Shown: positions 1 through 7,746, counted from the first letter of the stretch. The stretch: DNA of 24,798 nt from Burkholderiales bacterium (GCA_014379045.1 JACMMK010000452.1:1-24798); one strand, 5' to 3'. Notes: a model not told the origin generated them from the letters alone. Translations and numbers: made by a program.

Positions 1-98
1 AGTGGAACCACCCCTTCCCATCCCGAACAGGTCCGTGAAACGCTCCAGCGCCGATGATAGTGCGATCCTTTTCGCGCGAAAGTAGGTCATCGTCAGAC
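1..98 (+). rRNA. rrf: 5S ribosomal RNA, 3' portion (partial)
   Basis: The window begins inside a 5S rRNA. The block CCCATCCCGAACAGG, the segment GCCGATGATAGTGCG and the closing GAAAGTAGGTCATCGTCAG are the conserved 5S loop and 3' stem sequences in the form usual for Betaproteobacteria. The first 15-20 bases or so of the gene lie left of the window. The exact 3' end is approximate. It is followed directly by a terminator, so it ends an rRNA operon. Confidence 0.93.
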
Positions 99-106
99 TC
101 CCCCTC

Positions 107-145
107 AACGCCCCGGACGCTACCTCGCGCCGGGGCGTTTTGTTT
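107..145 (+). terminator. Rho-independent terminator of the rRNA operon
   Basis: A perfect 10-bp stem, AACGCCCCGG (107-116) paired with CCGGGGCGTT (130-139), is followed by a T-rich tract (TTTTGTTTC). It lies about 10 bases after the 5S rRNA and closes the rRNA transcript. Confidence 0.9.
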
Positions 146-467
146 CTTGATCTTCTTGTTCCGAGGCTGCCGTGATTTGCCCCGGCGCGCGCGTCACCCC
201 CGATCGATCCCCTCGCTGGCGGCCCCGAGGGGCTTTAGTTGCTGCATTTGTGTTTGAATGCGAAAAGCACTTGAAACTTCATTTCCCAGAGCGTGCCGCG
301 AGCGCCGTTGTCGATCGCGGGCCCGTTTCATGCGTTTCCCGATCGCCGACCAGGCGTCATGGGAATTCGGAATAATTCGTGTAAGGCAGTGCGGGTATTT
401 ACGCAGCCGAATCTCAATCCGCCTCCTACTATCGAGGGGTTGAATCATCGGACAAAGCGCCCCACCC
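146..467. other. Intergenic region between rRNA terminator and epsA-like gene
   Basis: About 320 bases without a gene I can support. It presumably holds the promoter of the regulator at 468. AT-rich patches lie around 241-290 and 365-390 (a GAATT/AATTC dyad near 363-378), but I see no convincing -35/-10 pair. The reading frames across it look like chance GC-rich frames. Confidence 0.5.
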
Positions 468-1328
468 GTGTACGAGCGAACGCCTCGCTGGCTGGAAGCG
501 GCCGCACCCAAGTCTTCCGGCGCCGCACCGGATCGATCCGCCGTCAGTGCGACGCGTGCGGCTGAACTTCCGTCGCTCAATCAGATCGAGCAACTGCGCT
601 TTCTCAGAGCCATCGCTTCAGCCGTCGAGGTGCGCCGGCGCAATCAGATGTTCCGATGGCTGGAGGGCGAGTTCCAGACCGTTCTGCCGCATCGCCTTCT
701 GGTCTGCACGCTCGTCGATTCCGAGGGCACTCCGCTGCTGATCGACCGGTTCAGCAGTTCCCCGATCCCGAACGAGGTGTTGCAGGAAATCTGCTCGGAA
801 GGCAACGGGTTGATCACCGACCTCGGCGAAACATGGTTCAACAACGGTGCGCGTCCGCTGGTGCTCGTCCCCAGCAGCGACCGCTATGTGCCTTTCAGTT
901 CGGAATTGGGCCGGCTCGGGCTGCGTGCGTGCGCGGTTCACGGCGTCCTTGATCACAACAAAACGACCGGTAGCCAGTTCTTCTTCTTCGGCGTGCCCAC
1001 CGACCGCCCGACTCATGTCTCGTACCTGCTCGAACTGCTGGTGCCGTATCTGCACACTGCGTTGATCCGCGTTTCGGCGAGCGATCAGGATGGTGGCGAG
1101 CCCGCGGGTCCACCGCTGCTTTCCGAACGCGAAGTGGGAATTCTTCAGCATGTTCAACACGGCAAGAACAATGTCGAGATCGCGGAGCTGCTGAAGATCA
1201 GCCCGCTCACCGTGAAGAATCACGTGCAACGGATACTGCGCAAGCTCGGCGCGAACAACCGTGCGCAAGCGGTCGGCAAGGCGATCGCGTTGAAGATCCT
1301 CGGTTCGTCGAACCCGCGGCGACGTTAG
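468..1328 (+). CDS. epsA: EpsA-like LuxR-family transcriptional regulator (exopolysaccharide/PEP-CTERM associated)
   Basis: A 286-residue DNA-binding regulator. Residues 40-200 form an N-terminal sensory domain of the type seen in EpsA, with the segment VEVRRRNQMFRWLEGEFQ (53-70) near its start. Residues 217-275 form a classical LuxR/GerE helix-turn-helix: LLSEREVGIL, then NNVEIAELLKIS, then TVKNHVQRILRKLGANNRAQAV. In betaproteobacteria EpsA-type regulators sit beside exosortase/PEP-CTERM and exopolysaccharide genes; here the next gene encodes a PEP-CTERM protein and the two after that make sugar nucleotides, which supports the assignment. The start chosen is GTG at 468; a ribosome site is not obvious, and the first 35 or so residues are low-complexity, so the true start could be further in. 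No receiver domain is present, and the ligand or signal is unknown. Confidence 0.8.
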   Translation: MYERTPRWLEAAAPKSSGAAPDRSAVSATRAAELPSLNQIEQLRFLRAIASAVEVRRRNQMFRWLEGEFQTVLPHRLLVCTLVDSEGTPLLIDRFSSSPIPNEVLQEICSEGNGLITDLGETWFNNGARPLVLVPSSDRYVPFSSELGRLGLRACAVHGVLDHNKTTGSQFFFFGVPTDRPTHVSYLLELLVPYLHTALIRVSASDQDGGEPAGPPLLSEREVGILQHVQHGKNNVEIAELLKISPLTVKNHVQRILRKLGANNRAQAVGKAIALKILGSSNPRRR

Positions 1329-1689
1329 CTCGCGCAAGTCCCCTTCCGAACCTTCCCTGGACGCACGCGCTCCCTTGGCGTCGCGCTTCGGTTAGACGGT
1401 CGAAGGCTCCGCTGCACTCATTGCGATTCGGACGGGTACGCAACCCATGTCGGGCCGGCGGCTCGAATAGAGCTTCGATCGGTCGAGGTTCGTAGTCCGA
1501 TCGGACCAACCGACCCGTCCGCGTGTGCGCTAGATCACGCGCAATCGAGCGGCCTCGCGCGAATACTGTGGTCACGTTCCACGGCACTCGCCGACGACGG
1601 TGCGAATCGGCTTAAGCGCATCGAAAGGTGGGTCCGCAGGCGGTCAACGTCACCTCACGTTCACCCTTCACTTACGTCTGGAGTACCTC
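1329..1689. other. Intergenic region upstream of the PEP-CTERM gene
   Basis: About 360 bases with no supportable gene; a minus-strand frame across it looks like a shadow. It contains a perfect 12-bp palindrome, GTCCGATCGGAC (1495-1506), and an interrupted dyad GTGG-N7-CCAC around 1568-1584, both plausible operators for the upstream LuxR-type regulator. I could not identify a clear sigma70 or sigma54 promoter. Confidence 0.5.
1495..1506. promoter_or_regulatory. 12-bp perfect palindrome, candidate operator
   Basis: GTCCGATCGGAC reads the same on both strands. It lies about 190 bases before the PEP-CTERM gene and about 165 bases after the epsA-like regulator, where a dimeric regulator could bind. 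The assignment as an operator is inference; in GC-rich DNA a palindrome of this length can occur by chance. Confidence 0.25.
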
Positions 1690-2403
1690 ATGCAAATCAA
1701 ATCCGCCCTGTTCGGGCATACGGTCGACACCGGCATCTCGCCGCGCGTCTCCAAACTTCGCGCCGTCACTGCGGGCCTTTGCCTGCTCGCGTCGATCGCC
1801 GCCAGCGCACCGGCATCGGCCGCTCTCACGCAGAACAACTATGTGAACGGATTTTCGGATTTCACGTTGAATCGTCCCGGCCAGTCGGGTCAGTCGGTTC
1901 AAGCGGGGGGCTTCTCCGGCGTATTCAACGGTGCCGCATTCATTTCCTACTGTCTCGAACTCGCCCAGACGTTCAGCTTCGGCACGACCTACAACAGTTA
2001 CGCGTCCGTGCCGGTCGCCTCGGCGCCGAATACCAGCCCGATGGGTGGCGCCAAGGCGAGCGACTTGTCGCGCCTGATGGGGTCGTACTTCGCAGGAAGC
2101 TTCGCCTCGACACTGACCACCACTGCGATGCAACTGGCAATCTGGGAAATCGTCTATGAGACCGGCCCTGCCTACACTGTTGATGCAGGCGGTTTTGAAG
2201 TGACCGGGGGAGACGCAGGATCGCGTGCGCTGGCGAATACCTACCTGGCCAATCTCGGCAGCATCAGTGCGCCCCTCCTGGCATTGGGCAGCCCTGACCA
2301 ACAGGACTTCATCACCGTGATCCCGGTGCCGCCGAGCATGGCGCTGTTCGCGGGCGGCCTGCTGTTCGGCCTGTGGGGAGTACGGCGCCGTACGGCGGTG
2401 TAA
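1690..2403 (+). CDS. Secreted PEP-CTERM-type surface protein with a possible thioester domain
   Basis: A 237-residue exported protein. The ATG at 1690 has a GGAG six bases upstream, giving a 44-residue signal peptide ending in APASA. The C-terminus has the tripartite PEP-CTERM sorting signal: a short motif (IPVPPS, 211-216), a hydrophobic helix (MALFAGGLLFGLWG), then an arginine cluster (VRRR). The usual Glu of the PEP motif is replaced by Pro. Such proteins are handed to an exosortase in the inner membrane and probably linked to exopolysaccharide. The mature part has YCLEL (Cys88) and MQLAIWEIVYE (Gln148), a pair resembling the Cys and Gln of thioester (TQXA-like) domains that make covalent surface crosslinks. 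The gene is monocistronic, with its own terminator. No exosortase gene is in the window. The PEP-CTERM call is firm; the thioester call is tentative. Confidence 0.82.
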   Translation: MQIKSALFGHTVDTGISPRVSKLRAVTAGLCLLASIAASAPASAALTQNNYVNGFSDFTLNRPGQSGQSVQAGGFSGVFNGAAFISYCLELAQTFSFGTTYNSYASVPVASAPNTSPMGGAKASDLSRLMGSYFAGSFASTLTTTAMQLAIWEIVYETGPAYTVDAGGFEVTGGDAGSRALANTYLANLGSISAPLLALGSPDQQDFITVIPVPPSMALFAGGLLFGLWGVRRRTAV

Positions 2404-2469
2404 GCAACCGACCCATAGTTTTCGGAGACGGCAGAGAACCGTCGCGTCAACGTGTCCCTTGCAGTTATT

Positions 2470-2495
2470 GCGCCCCTTTTGGGGCGCTTTTTTTT
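2470..2495 (+). terminator. Rho-independent terminator after the PEP-CTERM gene
   Basis: A perfect 7-bp stem, GCGCCCC (2470-2476) and GGGGCGC (2481-2487), with a TTTT loop, followed by eight Ts (2488-2495). It separates the PEP-CTERM gene from manC. Confidence 0.93.
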
Positions 2496-2550
2496 CGCCC
2501 ACGCACCTGCGCGCCCATTCAGTGTCAGCCATCCCCCGGTCATCGACGGG

Positions 2551-2566
2551 TGGTATCGTTCCTGCT
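2551..2566 (+). promoter_or_regulatory. Candidate sigma54 promoter upstream of manC
   Basis: The sequence TGGTATCGTTCCTGCT has GG and GC separated by ten bases, as required for a -24/-12 promoter (TGGCACG-N4-TTGCW), with three or four mismatches at less conserved positions. It lies about 200 bases before manC. Sigma54 control is known for some PEP-CTERM/exopolysaccharide regulons, which makes it worth noting, but a chance match is quite possible. Confidence 0.25.
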
Positions 2567-2765
2567 TGAACTGCATCAATGACAGAACTGTCGTTGGCTG
2601 CGACATTTGGCACCGGACGTTCGCGCAGTGCTCCGCCGTCGGCGGCTTCGGCCGCACGTAGACTTGCTGCACCGTACGAACCGACGCGTCCCCCGGCGCG
2701 CCACGTGTCGATCTTTTCCGTGGTGTTCGGACCTGCGCTGCTCCCCTATCCGTCGAGGCCCCCTG

Positions 2766-4184
2766 ATGAACATCCATCCAGTCATTCTTTCCGGAGGTTC
2801 CGGCACCCGGCTCTGGCCGCTTTCGAGAGACGCACTGCCGAAGCAGTTCCTGAAATTTCACGGTGACCATAGCCTGCTGCAGGCGACCGCGTTACGGTGC
2901 GCGGGGCTGACCGGCTCGACCGCGCCGACAATCCTCGCCAACAACGAGCACCGGTTTCTGATCGCGCAGCAACTGCACGAAATCGACGTCAAGGCGCGCG
3001 ATATCATCCTCGAACCGGTCGGTCGAAACACCGCACCGGCGTTGGCGATCGCGGCGCTCAGCATCGGCGCGCAGGATCCTGCCGCGCTGATGCTGATTCT
3101 GCCGTCCGACCATCTCATCGCCGATGCGGCTGCATTTCGCCATGAAGTGCTCGCCGCGGTGCCCGCTGCCGAGGCGGGTCATCTCGTCACGTTCGGCATT
3201 CGTCCGCGCTGGGCCGAGACCGGCTACGGCTACATCGCGTGCGGCAAGAATCTGCCGAACGACGACGCGTGCTTCGTCGTGTCGCAATTCATCGAGAAGC
3301 CCGAAGCCGCGCGCGCCGAGCGTTTTCTGGCCGAAGGCAACTATTTCTGGAACAGCGGCATGTTCCTGTTCCCGGTGAAGGCTTTCATCGCCGAGATCGA
3401 ACGTCTGCAGCCGCAGCTGATGGCCGCGTGTCGACAAGCGCTGGCTGAGGGTCAGCGCGATCTCGATTTCACCCGGTTGTCGTTGTCGGCGCTCGAGCGG
3501 TGCCCATCCATCTCGGTCGACTACGCGGTGCTCGAACATACCGCGCTCGCCGCCGTCCATCCGGTCGACTACGAATGGTCGGATCTTGGATCGTGGAAAG
3601 CGTTGTGGGACGTCGGGCAGAAAGACACCGATGGTAACGTGACGCATGGCGAAACCGTGCTCGAGGATGTGCACGACAGCTATGTCTACGCCGAGAGCCG
3701 TCTGGTGACCGCGATCGGCGTCGAGGGTATCGTCGTGGTCGAAACGCCCGACGCGATCCTGGTGTCCAATCGCGAAAGCGTGCAGCACGTACGCACGCTG
3801 GTGGACAAGCTGAAGGCGCAGAAGCGCGCAGAGGGCGTGATCCATCGCAAGGTGCACCGGCCCTGGGGTACGTACGAATCGGTGGACACCGGTGATCGGT
3901 TCCAGGTGAAACGGATCACCGTTAACCCGGGCTCGAAACTTTCTATGCAGATGCACCACCACCGCGCCGAACACTGGATCGTCGTGCGCGGCACCGCGCG
4001 GGTCACGCGCGGCGAAGACGTCGTGATGCTCACCGAGAACGAGTCGACCTTCATCCCGCTCGGCGTCAAGCATCGGCTGGAAAATCCTGGTCGCATCCCG
4101 CTGGAATTGATCGAAGTGCAGTCGGGTACCTATCTCGGCGAAGACGATATCGTCCGCTTCGAAGACACCTACAACCGCGCCTGA
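2766..4184 (+). CDS. manC: Mannose-1-phosphate guanylyltransferase / mannose-6-phosphate isomerase
   Basis: A 472-residue bifunctional cytosolic enzyme of the ManC/AlgA/CpsB family. It makes GDP-mannose from mannose-1-phosphate and GTP, and this family also isomerises fructose-6-phosphate to mannose-6-phosphate. The N-terminal nucleotidyltransferase domain has the signature GGSGTRLWPLSR (residues 10-21) and the FIEKP motif near 175. The C-terminal cupin domain carries QMHHHRAEHWIVVRGTA near 394, the metal-binding isomerase signature. Length is typical for the family. The ATG at 2766 was chosen because the protein then begins directly at the domain (MNIHPVILSGGSG) and has GAGG seven bases upstream; the frame is open further upstream but that part is not family-like. 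galU follows 61 bases later, suggesting one unit supplying precursors for exopolysaccharide or LPS. Confidence 0.96.
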   Translation: MNIHPVILSGGSGTRLWPLSRDALPKQFLKFHGDHSLLQATALRCAGLTGSTAPTILANNEHRFLIAQQLHEIDVKARDIILEPVGRNTAPALAIAALSIGAQDPAALMLILPSDHLIADAAAFRHEVLAAVPAAEAGHLVTFGIRPRWAETGYGYIACGKNLPNDDACFVVSQFIEKPEAARAERFLAEGNYFWNSGMFLFPVKAFIAEIERLQPQLMAACRQALAEGQRDLDFTRLSLSALERCPSISVDYAVLEHTALAAVHPVDYEWSDLGSWKALWDVGQKDTDGNVTHGETVLEDVHDSYVYAESRLVTAIGVEGIVVVETPDAILVSNRESVQHVRTLVDKLKAQKRAEGVIHRKVHRPWGTYESVDTGDRFQVKRITVNPGSKLSMQMHHHRAEHWIVVRGTARVTRGEDVVMLTENESTFIPLGVKHRLENPGRIPLELIEVQSGTYLGEDDIVRFEDTYNRA

Positions 4185-4245
4185 TCCGACGCTGCATCGC
4201 AGCCGAACCACAGCAACCGAGTTTCGAACAGATGGGGAGTCTCCA

Positions 4246-5154
4246 ATGAAACGCGAAATCACCAAGGCCGTATTTCCGGTTGCCGGAATGGGCAGCCGCT
4301 TCCTGCCGGCGACCAAGGCGAGTCCGAAAGAGATGCTTCCGGTGGTCGACAAGCCGCTGATCCAGTATGCGGTCGAAGAGGCGATCGCCGCCGGCATGAC
4401 CGAGATGATCTTCGTCACGGGTCGCAACAAGCGCGCGATCGAAGACCACTTCGACAAGGCCGCGGAACTCGAGGCGGCGCTGGAAGAGCGCGGCAATCTG
4501 AAGCTGCTGTCCACGGTGCGCGAGATTCTTCCCCCCGGCGTGCACTGCGTATTCATCCGCCAGGCCGAGACGCTCGGTCTGGGCCATGCGGTGCTCTGCG
4601 CCAAACCTCTGGTCGGCGACGAGCCGTTCGCCGTCATCCTGGCCGACGACCTGATCGATGCAAAGCCCGCCGTGATGACGCAGATGGTGGAGCGCTACAG
4701 CTACTATCGCCGCTCGATCATTGGCGTGCAGAACGTCGCGCGCGAGCACACCGATCAATACGGCATCGTGCGCTGTGGCTCGGCGCTGAACGACGTGCAT
4801 CAGATCGATGGGATCATCGAGAAGCCGAAACCGGCAGAAGCGCCGTCCACGCTCGGCGTCGTCGGCCGCTATATCCTCTCGCCGCGCATCTTCGACCATC
4901 TGGCTAACGCGCGTCCGGGCAAGGGCGGAGAGATCCAGCTCACCGACGGCATCGCCGCGCTGCTCAAGCAGGAACAGGTCCTTGCCTATCAGTTCCAGGG
5001 CACACGTTACGACTGCGGATCGAAGATCGGCTATCTGAAGGCGACCATTGCCTACGCGATGAGTCATCCCGACGTCAGCGCCGAGTTTATCGAACATCTG
5101 CGTATCGTGGCGGCCAGGCTCCCGGCCGAGGAACGCGACCGCGCGGCAGCCTGA
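4246..5154 (+). CDS. galU: UTP-glucose-1-phosphate uridylyltransferase
   Basis: A 302-residue enzyme that makes UDP-glucose from UTP and glucose-1-phosphate, a central precursor for exopolysaccharide, LPS core and other glucosylation. The N-terminus has the family signature GMGSRFLPATKASPKEML (residues 14-31) followed by VDKPLIQYAVEEA; GLGHAVLCAK and the EKPKP segment near 194 are also typical. Length is full. The ATG at 4246 has GGGGAG about eight bases upstream. It lies 61 bases after manC on the same strand with no terminator between, so co-transcription is likely. Confidence is high. Confidence 0.97.
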   Translation: MKREITKAVFPVAGMGSRFLPATKASPKEMLPVVDKPLIQYAVEEAIAAGMTEMIFVTGRNKRAIEDHFDKAAELEAALEERGNLKLLSTVREILPPGVHCVFIRQAETLGLGHAVLCAKPLVGDEPFAVILADDLIDAKPAVMTQMVERYSYYRRSIIGVQNVAREHTDQYGIVRCGSALNDVHQIDGIIEKPKPAEAPSTLGVVGRYILSPRIFDHLANARPGKGGEIQLTDGIAALLKQEQVLAYQFQGTRYDCGSKIGYLKATIAYAMSHPDVSAEFIEHLRIVAARLPAEERDRAAA

Positions 5155-5177
5155 ACCGACACGGTCACGTCGGATTC

Positions 5178-5804
5178 GTGATTGCAGCATCGATCCGCCG
5201 CCCCTCGGCGACGGCGATAACCTGGTTCAAGCGCGTTGGACTGATCGCGGCGCTGCTCCCTCTCGCGCAACTGGCCTACGGTGCATTCACCGGAGGACTG
5301 GGCGCGAACCCGATCGAGGCGATCACGCGCGCCACGGGGGAGTGGACGCTGATCCTGCTGCTCGTCACGCTCACGGTGACGCCGTTGCGCAAGCTGACCG
5401 GGCTCAACTGGTTACTGCGCCTGCGCCGAATGCTCGGGCTGAGCGCGTTCTTCTACGCCTGCCTGCACTTCACGACTTACGTCTGGCTCGATCAGTTCTT
5501 CGACCTGGCCTCCATCGTCAAGGACATCGCCAAGCGCCCCTTCGTCACTGCAGGCTTCGCTGCGTTCCTGCTGCTGATTCCGCTCGCGCTGACCTCGACC
5601 GATGCGATGGTTCGCAGACTCGGCGGGAAGAGCTGGCTCGCGTTGCACCGACTCGCGTACGTCGCCACGGCAATCGGCGTGGTCCATTACTGGTGGCTGG
5701 TCAAGGCCGACATCCGCGAGCCGCTGTTCTACGCGATCGTGCTCGGCGTGCTGCTCGCGGCGCGTTTGCTCAACCGGCGCTCCGCTGCAGGGGCGCGCCC
5801 CTGA
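5178..5804 (+). CDS. msrQ: MsrQ, haem-binding membrane subunit of the periplasmic methionine sulfoxide reductase
   Basis: A 208-residue integral membrane protein of the ferric-reductase-like YedZ/MsrQ family. MsrQ passes electrons from the respiratory chain or flavin to the molybdopterin protein MsrP, which repairs oxidised methionine in periplasmic proteins. Hydrophobic segments lie at about 17-37, 52-64, 80-97, 118-134 and 150-165, with a further one at about 180-195. Candidate haem-ligand histidines are in ACLHFTTYVW and in HRLAYVATAIGVVHYWW. The start is GTG at 5178, 23 bases after galU; there is no strong ribosome site, so coupling to galU is possible. MsrP is normally encoded directly upstream of MsrQ, but here the upstream gene is galU and no msrP is in the window. 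Confidence 0.9.
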   Translation: MIAASIRRPSATAITWFKRVGLIAALLPLAQLAYGAFTGGLGANPIEAITRATGEWTLILLLVTLTVTPLRKLTGLNWLLRLRRMLGLSAFFYACLHFTTYVWLDQFFDLASIVKDIAKRPFVTAGFAAFLLLIPLALTSTDAMVRRLGGKSWLALHRLAYVATAIGVVHYWWLVKADIREPLFYAIVLGVLLAARLLNRRSAAGARP

Positions 5805-5843
5805 TCGAGCACGCGACGCCCTGAGTCGCACCGATCACAGGCG

Positions 5844-5879
5844 AAAAAAACCCCCCGGAGACTTGCATCTGCGGGGGGT
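5844..5879 (-). terminator. Rho-independent terminator for the lysine-rich peptide gene
   Basis: The stem ACCCCCCG (5850-5857) pairs with CGGGGGGT (5872-5879), with further AGA/TCT pairing inside. Read on the minus strand the stem is followed by seven Ts (A-run 5844-5850). The T tract is on the minus-strand side, so it ends transcripts coming from the right, though the hairpin may also affect msrQ messages from the left. Confidence 0.85.
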
Positions 5880-6009
5880 AGATTGCTTCCGGCCGGAAGA
5901 AACAGTGGTAACCGAATCGAACTGTTCCCTCTTCGTGGCAGGACCGGCGGTATTTTTACAGCGTCTGGATTCGACTCCCGCTCGGCCCGTATCGCAAACT
6001 GCTCAGCTA

Positions 6010-6093
6010 CTACTTCTTCTTCTTAGCCGCTTTCTTCGCGACTTTCTTTGCTACTTTCTTTGCAGCTTTCTTCGCGGGCTTCTTAGCAGCCAT
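6010..6093 (-). CDS. 27-residue lysine/alanine-rich, histone H1-like peptide
   Basis: A very short gene coding for 27 residues, nearly all Lys and Ala in an (A)AKK(V/A) repeat: it begins MAAKKPAKKAAKK and ends AAKKKK, followed by two TAG stops. Despite its size it looks real: AAGGAG lies seven bases before the ATG, there is a dedicated terminator downstream, and the composition is far from random. It resembles the isolated lysine-rich tail of bacterial H1-like DNA-binding proteins (for example BpH1 of Bordetella), which are usually much longer. The likely role, by inference, is nucleic-acid or nucleoid binding through charge. About 130 bases of untranslated sequence lie between its stop and the terminator, with a possible internal hairpin (GAACAGT/ACTGTTT), so a combined mRNA/small-RNA role is conceivable. 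Confidence 0.75.
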   Translation of the reverse strand: MAAKKPAKKAAKKVAKKVAKKAAKKKK

Positions 6094-6401
6094 CGTGTTT
6101 CTCCTTGATTGAGTTTGTCACGATTATTCGTGCACGAGCTTTCACGTTCGCGCTCATCGATGCCGAGACACGAACGACTGCACTCCCATCGCGTTCGCAT
6201 CAGTCACCGGTTTCGGTCTTACCTGCTTGTCTGCAGAGACTTGACTCTGCCTATTGACAAGCGCGCGATTGCTTGGTGACGCGATTCTATGCTACATCCA
6301 AAATAAAACACAACAGTATCGATGCAAAACATCACATCGAACGCGTCGAGTGTGTATGCATCCGATCGAACACTGCGCGCTTCGTGCTCGACTTGCATGC
6401 A
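6094..6401. other. Leader and promoter region of the lysine-rich peptide gene; lysA 3' flank
   Basis: About 310 bases between the peptide gene and lysA, both on the minus strand. It is AT-richer than the surroundings, especially 6285-6330. It must hold the promoter of the peptide gene and the end of the lysA transcript, but I see no clear lysA terminator. Plus-strand frames here look like chance. Confidence 0.5.
6284..6313 (-). promoter_or_regulatory. Candidate sigma70 promoter of the lysine-rich peptide gene
   Basis: On the minus strand TTGTGT (6313-6308) and TAGAAT (6289-6284) are separated by 18 bases inside an AT-rich patch. This would give a leader of about 185 bases before the AAGGAG site. 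The hexamers are moderate matches, so this is a suggestion only. Confidence 0.35.
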
Positions 6402-7718
6402 TCACGGCAGCAGCGACTCGCCTTCGAACAACTGCGCGACGCGCTCACGTGCGCGAATCTCGAACATGCGATCGCCATCGATCATCACTTCTGCAGCGCG
6501 CGGTCGCGTGTTGTAGTTCGAGCTCATGCTCATGCCGTACGCGCCTGCGGAGTCGATCGCGAGCAAGTCGCCTTCTTCCACTACGAGTGATCGACTGCGC
6601 GCGAGCCAGTCACCGCTCTCGCATATCGGCCCCACCACGTCGTAGAGCATCGACGTACCGAGACGGGGCTTTACCGGCAACACGGCGTGATAGGCATCGT
6701 AGAGTGCGGGTCGCATCAGATCGTTCATCGCCGCGTCAACGATCGCGAAGTTCTTCACCGGCCCGGGCTTCAGATACTCGATGCGCGCCAGCAACAGGCC
6801 GGCATTGCCGACCAGGATGCGTCCGGGCTCGAACATCAGGCGCTGGGGACGAGCGCCGTAGACCCGGGCGAGCGCCTGCGCATATGCGTCGATCGACGGC
6901 GGCGATTCGTCGCGATATCTGATGCCCAGACCGCCGCCCAGATCGAGGTGCTCGAGCGCGATGCCCTCGTCGGCGAGCTGGTCGACGAGCTCGAGCACGC
7001 GGGCGAGGGCATCTGTATAAGGGCCGATCTCGGTGATCTGCGAGCCGATGTGGCAATCGATGCCGACGATGCGAAGGTGCGCGCAGGCGCGCGCTTTGCG
7101 ATAGAGATCGAGTGCTACCTCACGTGCGACACCGAACTTGTTCTCGGTCAGGCCGGTAGTGATGTACGGGTGCGTGTTCGGATTCACGTCCGGATTCACA
7201 CGGATGCTGATCGGCGCAACCGCCCCGTGTCCGGCCGCGACGCGTTCGAGGCGATGCAGCTCCGCGGTCGACTCGATGTTGAAGCAACCGATTCCTGCCT
7301 GCAGGGCCGTGCGCAGTTCGTCGACGCTCTTGCCGACGCCCGAAAACACTACCTTCGACACGTCGCCCCCGGCCGCGACGACGCGGGCGAGTTCGCCAAC
7401 CGACACGATGTCGAACCCGCTACCGAGCCGGGCGAACAGGTTGAGGATCGCGATGTTCGGATTCGCCTTCACCGCATAGCAGATCAGGGGCGCGCGAGTG
7501 TCGGCGAGCCCGTTCGTGACCTGGGTCCCGGTACCGACGTACGAGGCGCTCGTCGTGGCGAGGGCGGACTTGAACGCCCCTTCGAACTCGCGATAGCTCG
7601 CGCTCAGCGCGGCGCGCGAATAGACGAAGGTCGGCGTGCCGAAGCGCTGTGCAACGGCCGATAGCGGTACGTCTTCGACATGAAGCTCTTCATCGCGAAG
7701 CTGGTGGAGCGCGGCCAT
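6402..7718 (-). CDS. lysA: Diaminopimelate decarboxylase
   Basis: A 438-residue PLP enzyme that decarboxylates meso-diaminopimelate to L-lysine, the last step of lysine synthesis. Key features are YAVKANPN with the PLP lysine (Lys84), GIDCHIGSQI, the glycine-rich GGGLGI phosphate-binding segment, GPICESGD with the catalytic Cys, and the C-terminal GAYGMSMSSNYNTRPRAAEV. It is about 20 residues longer than the family norm, owing to an extra stretch at roughly 52-77 just before the PLP-lysine strand. The ATG at 7718 gives the usual family N-terminus. It lies 28 bases downstream of lptM, an order common in proteobacteria, and is probably translated from the same transcript. Confidence 0.96.
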   Translation of the reverse strand: MAALHQLRDEELHVEDVPLSAVAQRFGTPTFVYSRAALSASYREFEGAFKSALATTSASYVGTGTQVTNGLADTRAPLICYAVKANPNIAILNLFARLGSGFDIVSVGELARVVAAGGDVSKVVFSGVGKSVDELRTALQAGIGCFNIESTAELHRLERVAAGHGAVAPISIRVNPDVNPNTHPYITTGLTENKFGVAREVALDLYRKARACAHLRIVGIDCHIGSQITEIGPYTDALARVLELVDQLADEGIALEHLDLGGGLGIRYRDESPPSIDAYAQALARVYGARPQRLMFEPGRILVGNAGLLLARIEYLKPGPVKNFAIVDAAMNDLMRPALYDAYHAVLPVKPRLGTSMLYDVVGPICESGDWLARSRSLVVEEGDLLAIDSAGAYGMSMSSNYNTRPRAAEVMIDGDRMFEIRARERVAQLFEGESLLP

Positions 7719-7746
7719 CTCTTGTGCTCGGATCTGCCGGACGTGA

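Noticed and set aside
228..243. Possible sigma54 promoter before the epsA-like gene
   Set aside because: Only the GG and TTGCT parts match; the -24 half is poor and the distance to the gene is about 225 bases.
194..580. A 128-codon minus-strand frame between the rRNA terminator and the epsA-like gene
   Set aside because: No ribosome site, Arg/Ala/Ser-rich composition typical of chance frames in GC-rich DNA, overlaps the start of a clear gene, and no recognisable motif.
2892..4637. A 581-codon minus-strand frame over manC and galU, and similar long frames over lysA (6687-7664), the glyQ operon and the dehydratase (16231-17979)
   Set aside because: These are antisense shadows of well-identified genes; high GC makes long opposite frames common, and none has domain-like features.
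5880..6005. tRNA-like T-arm patterns (TTCGANTC) on both strands
   Set aside because: No cloverleaf, anticodon arm or acceptor stem could be formed around them; they more likely belong to the untranslated region of the lysine-rich peptide gene.
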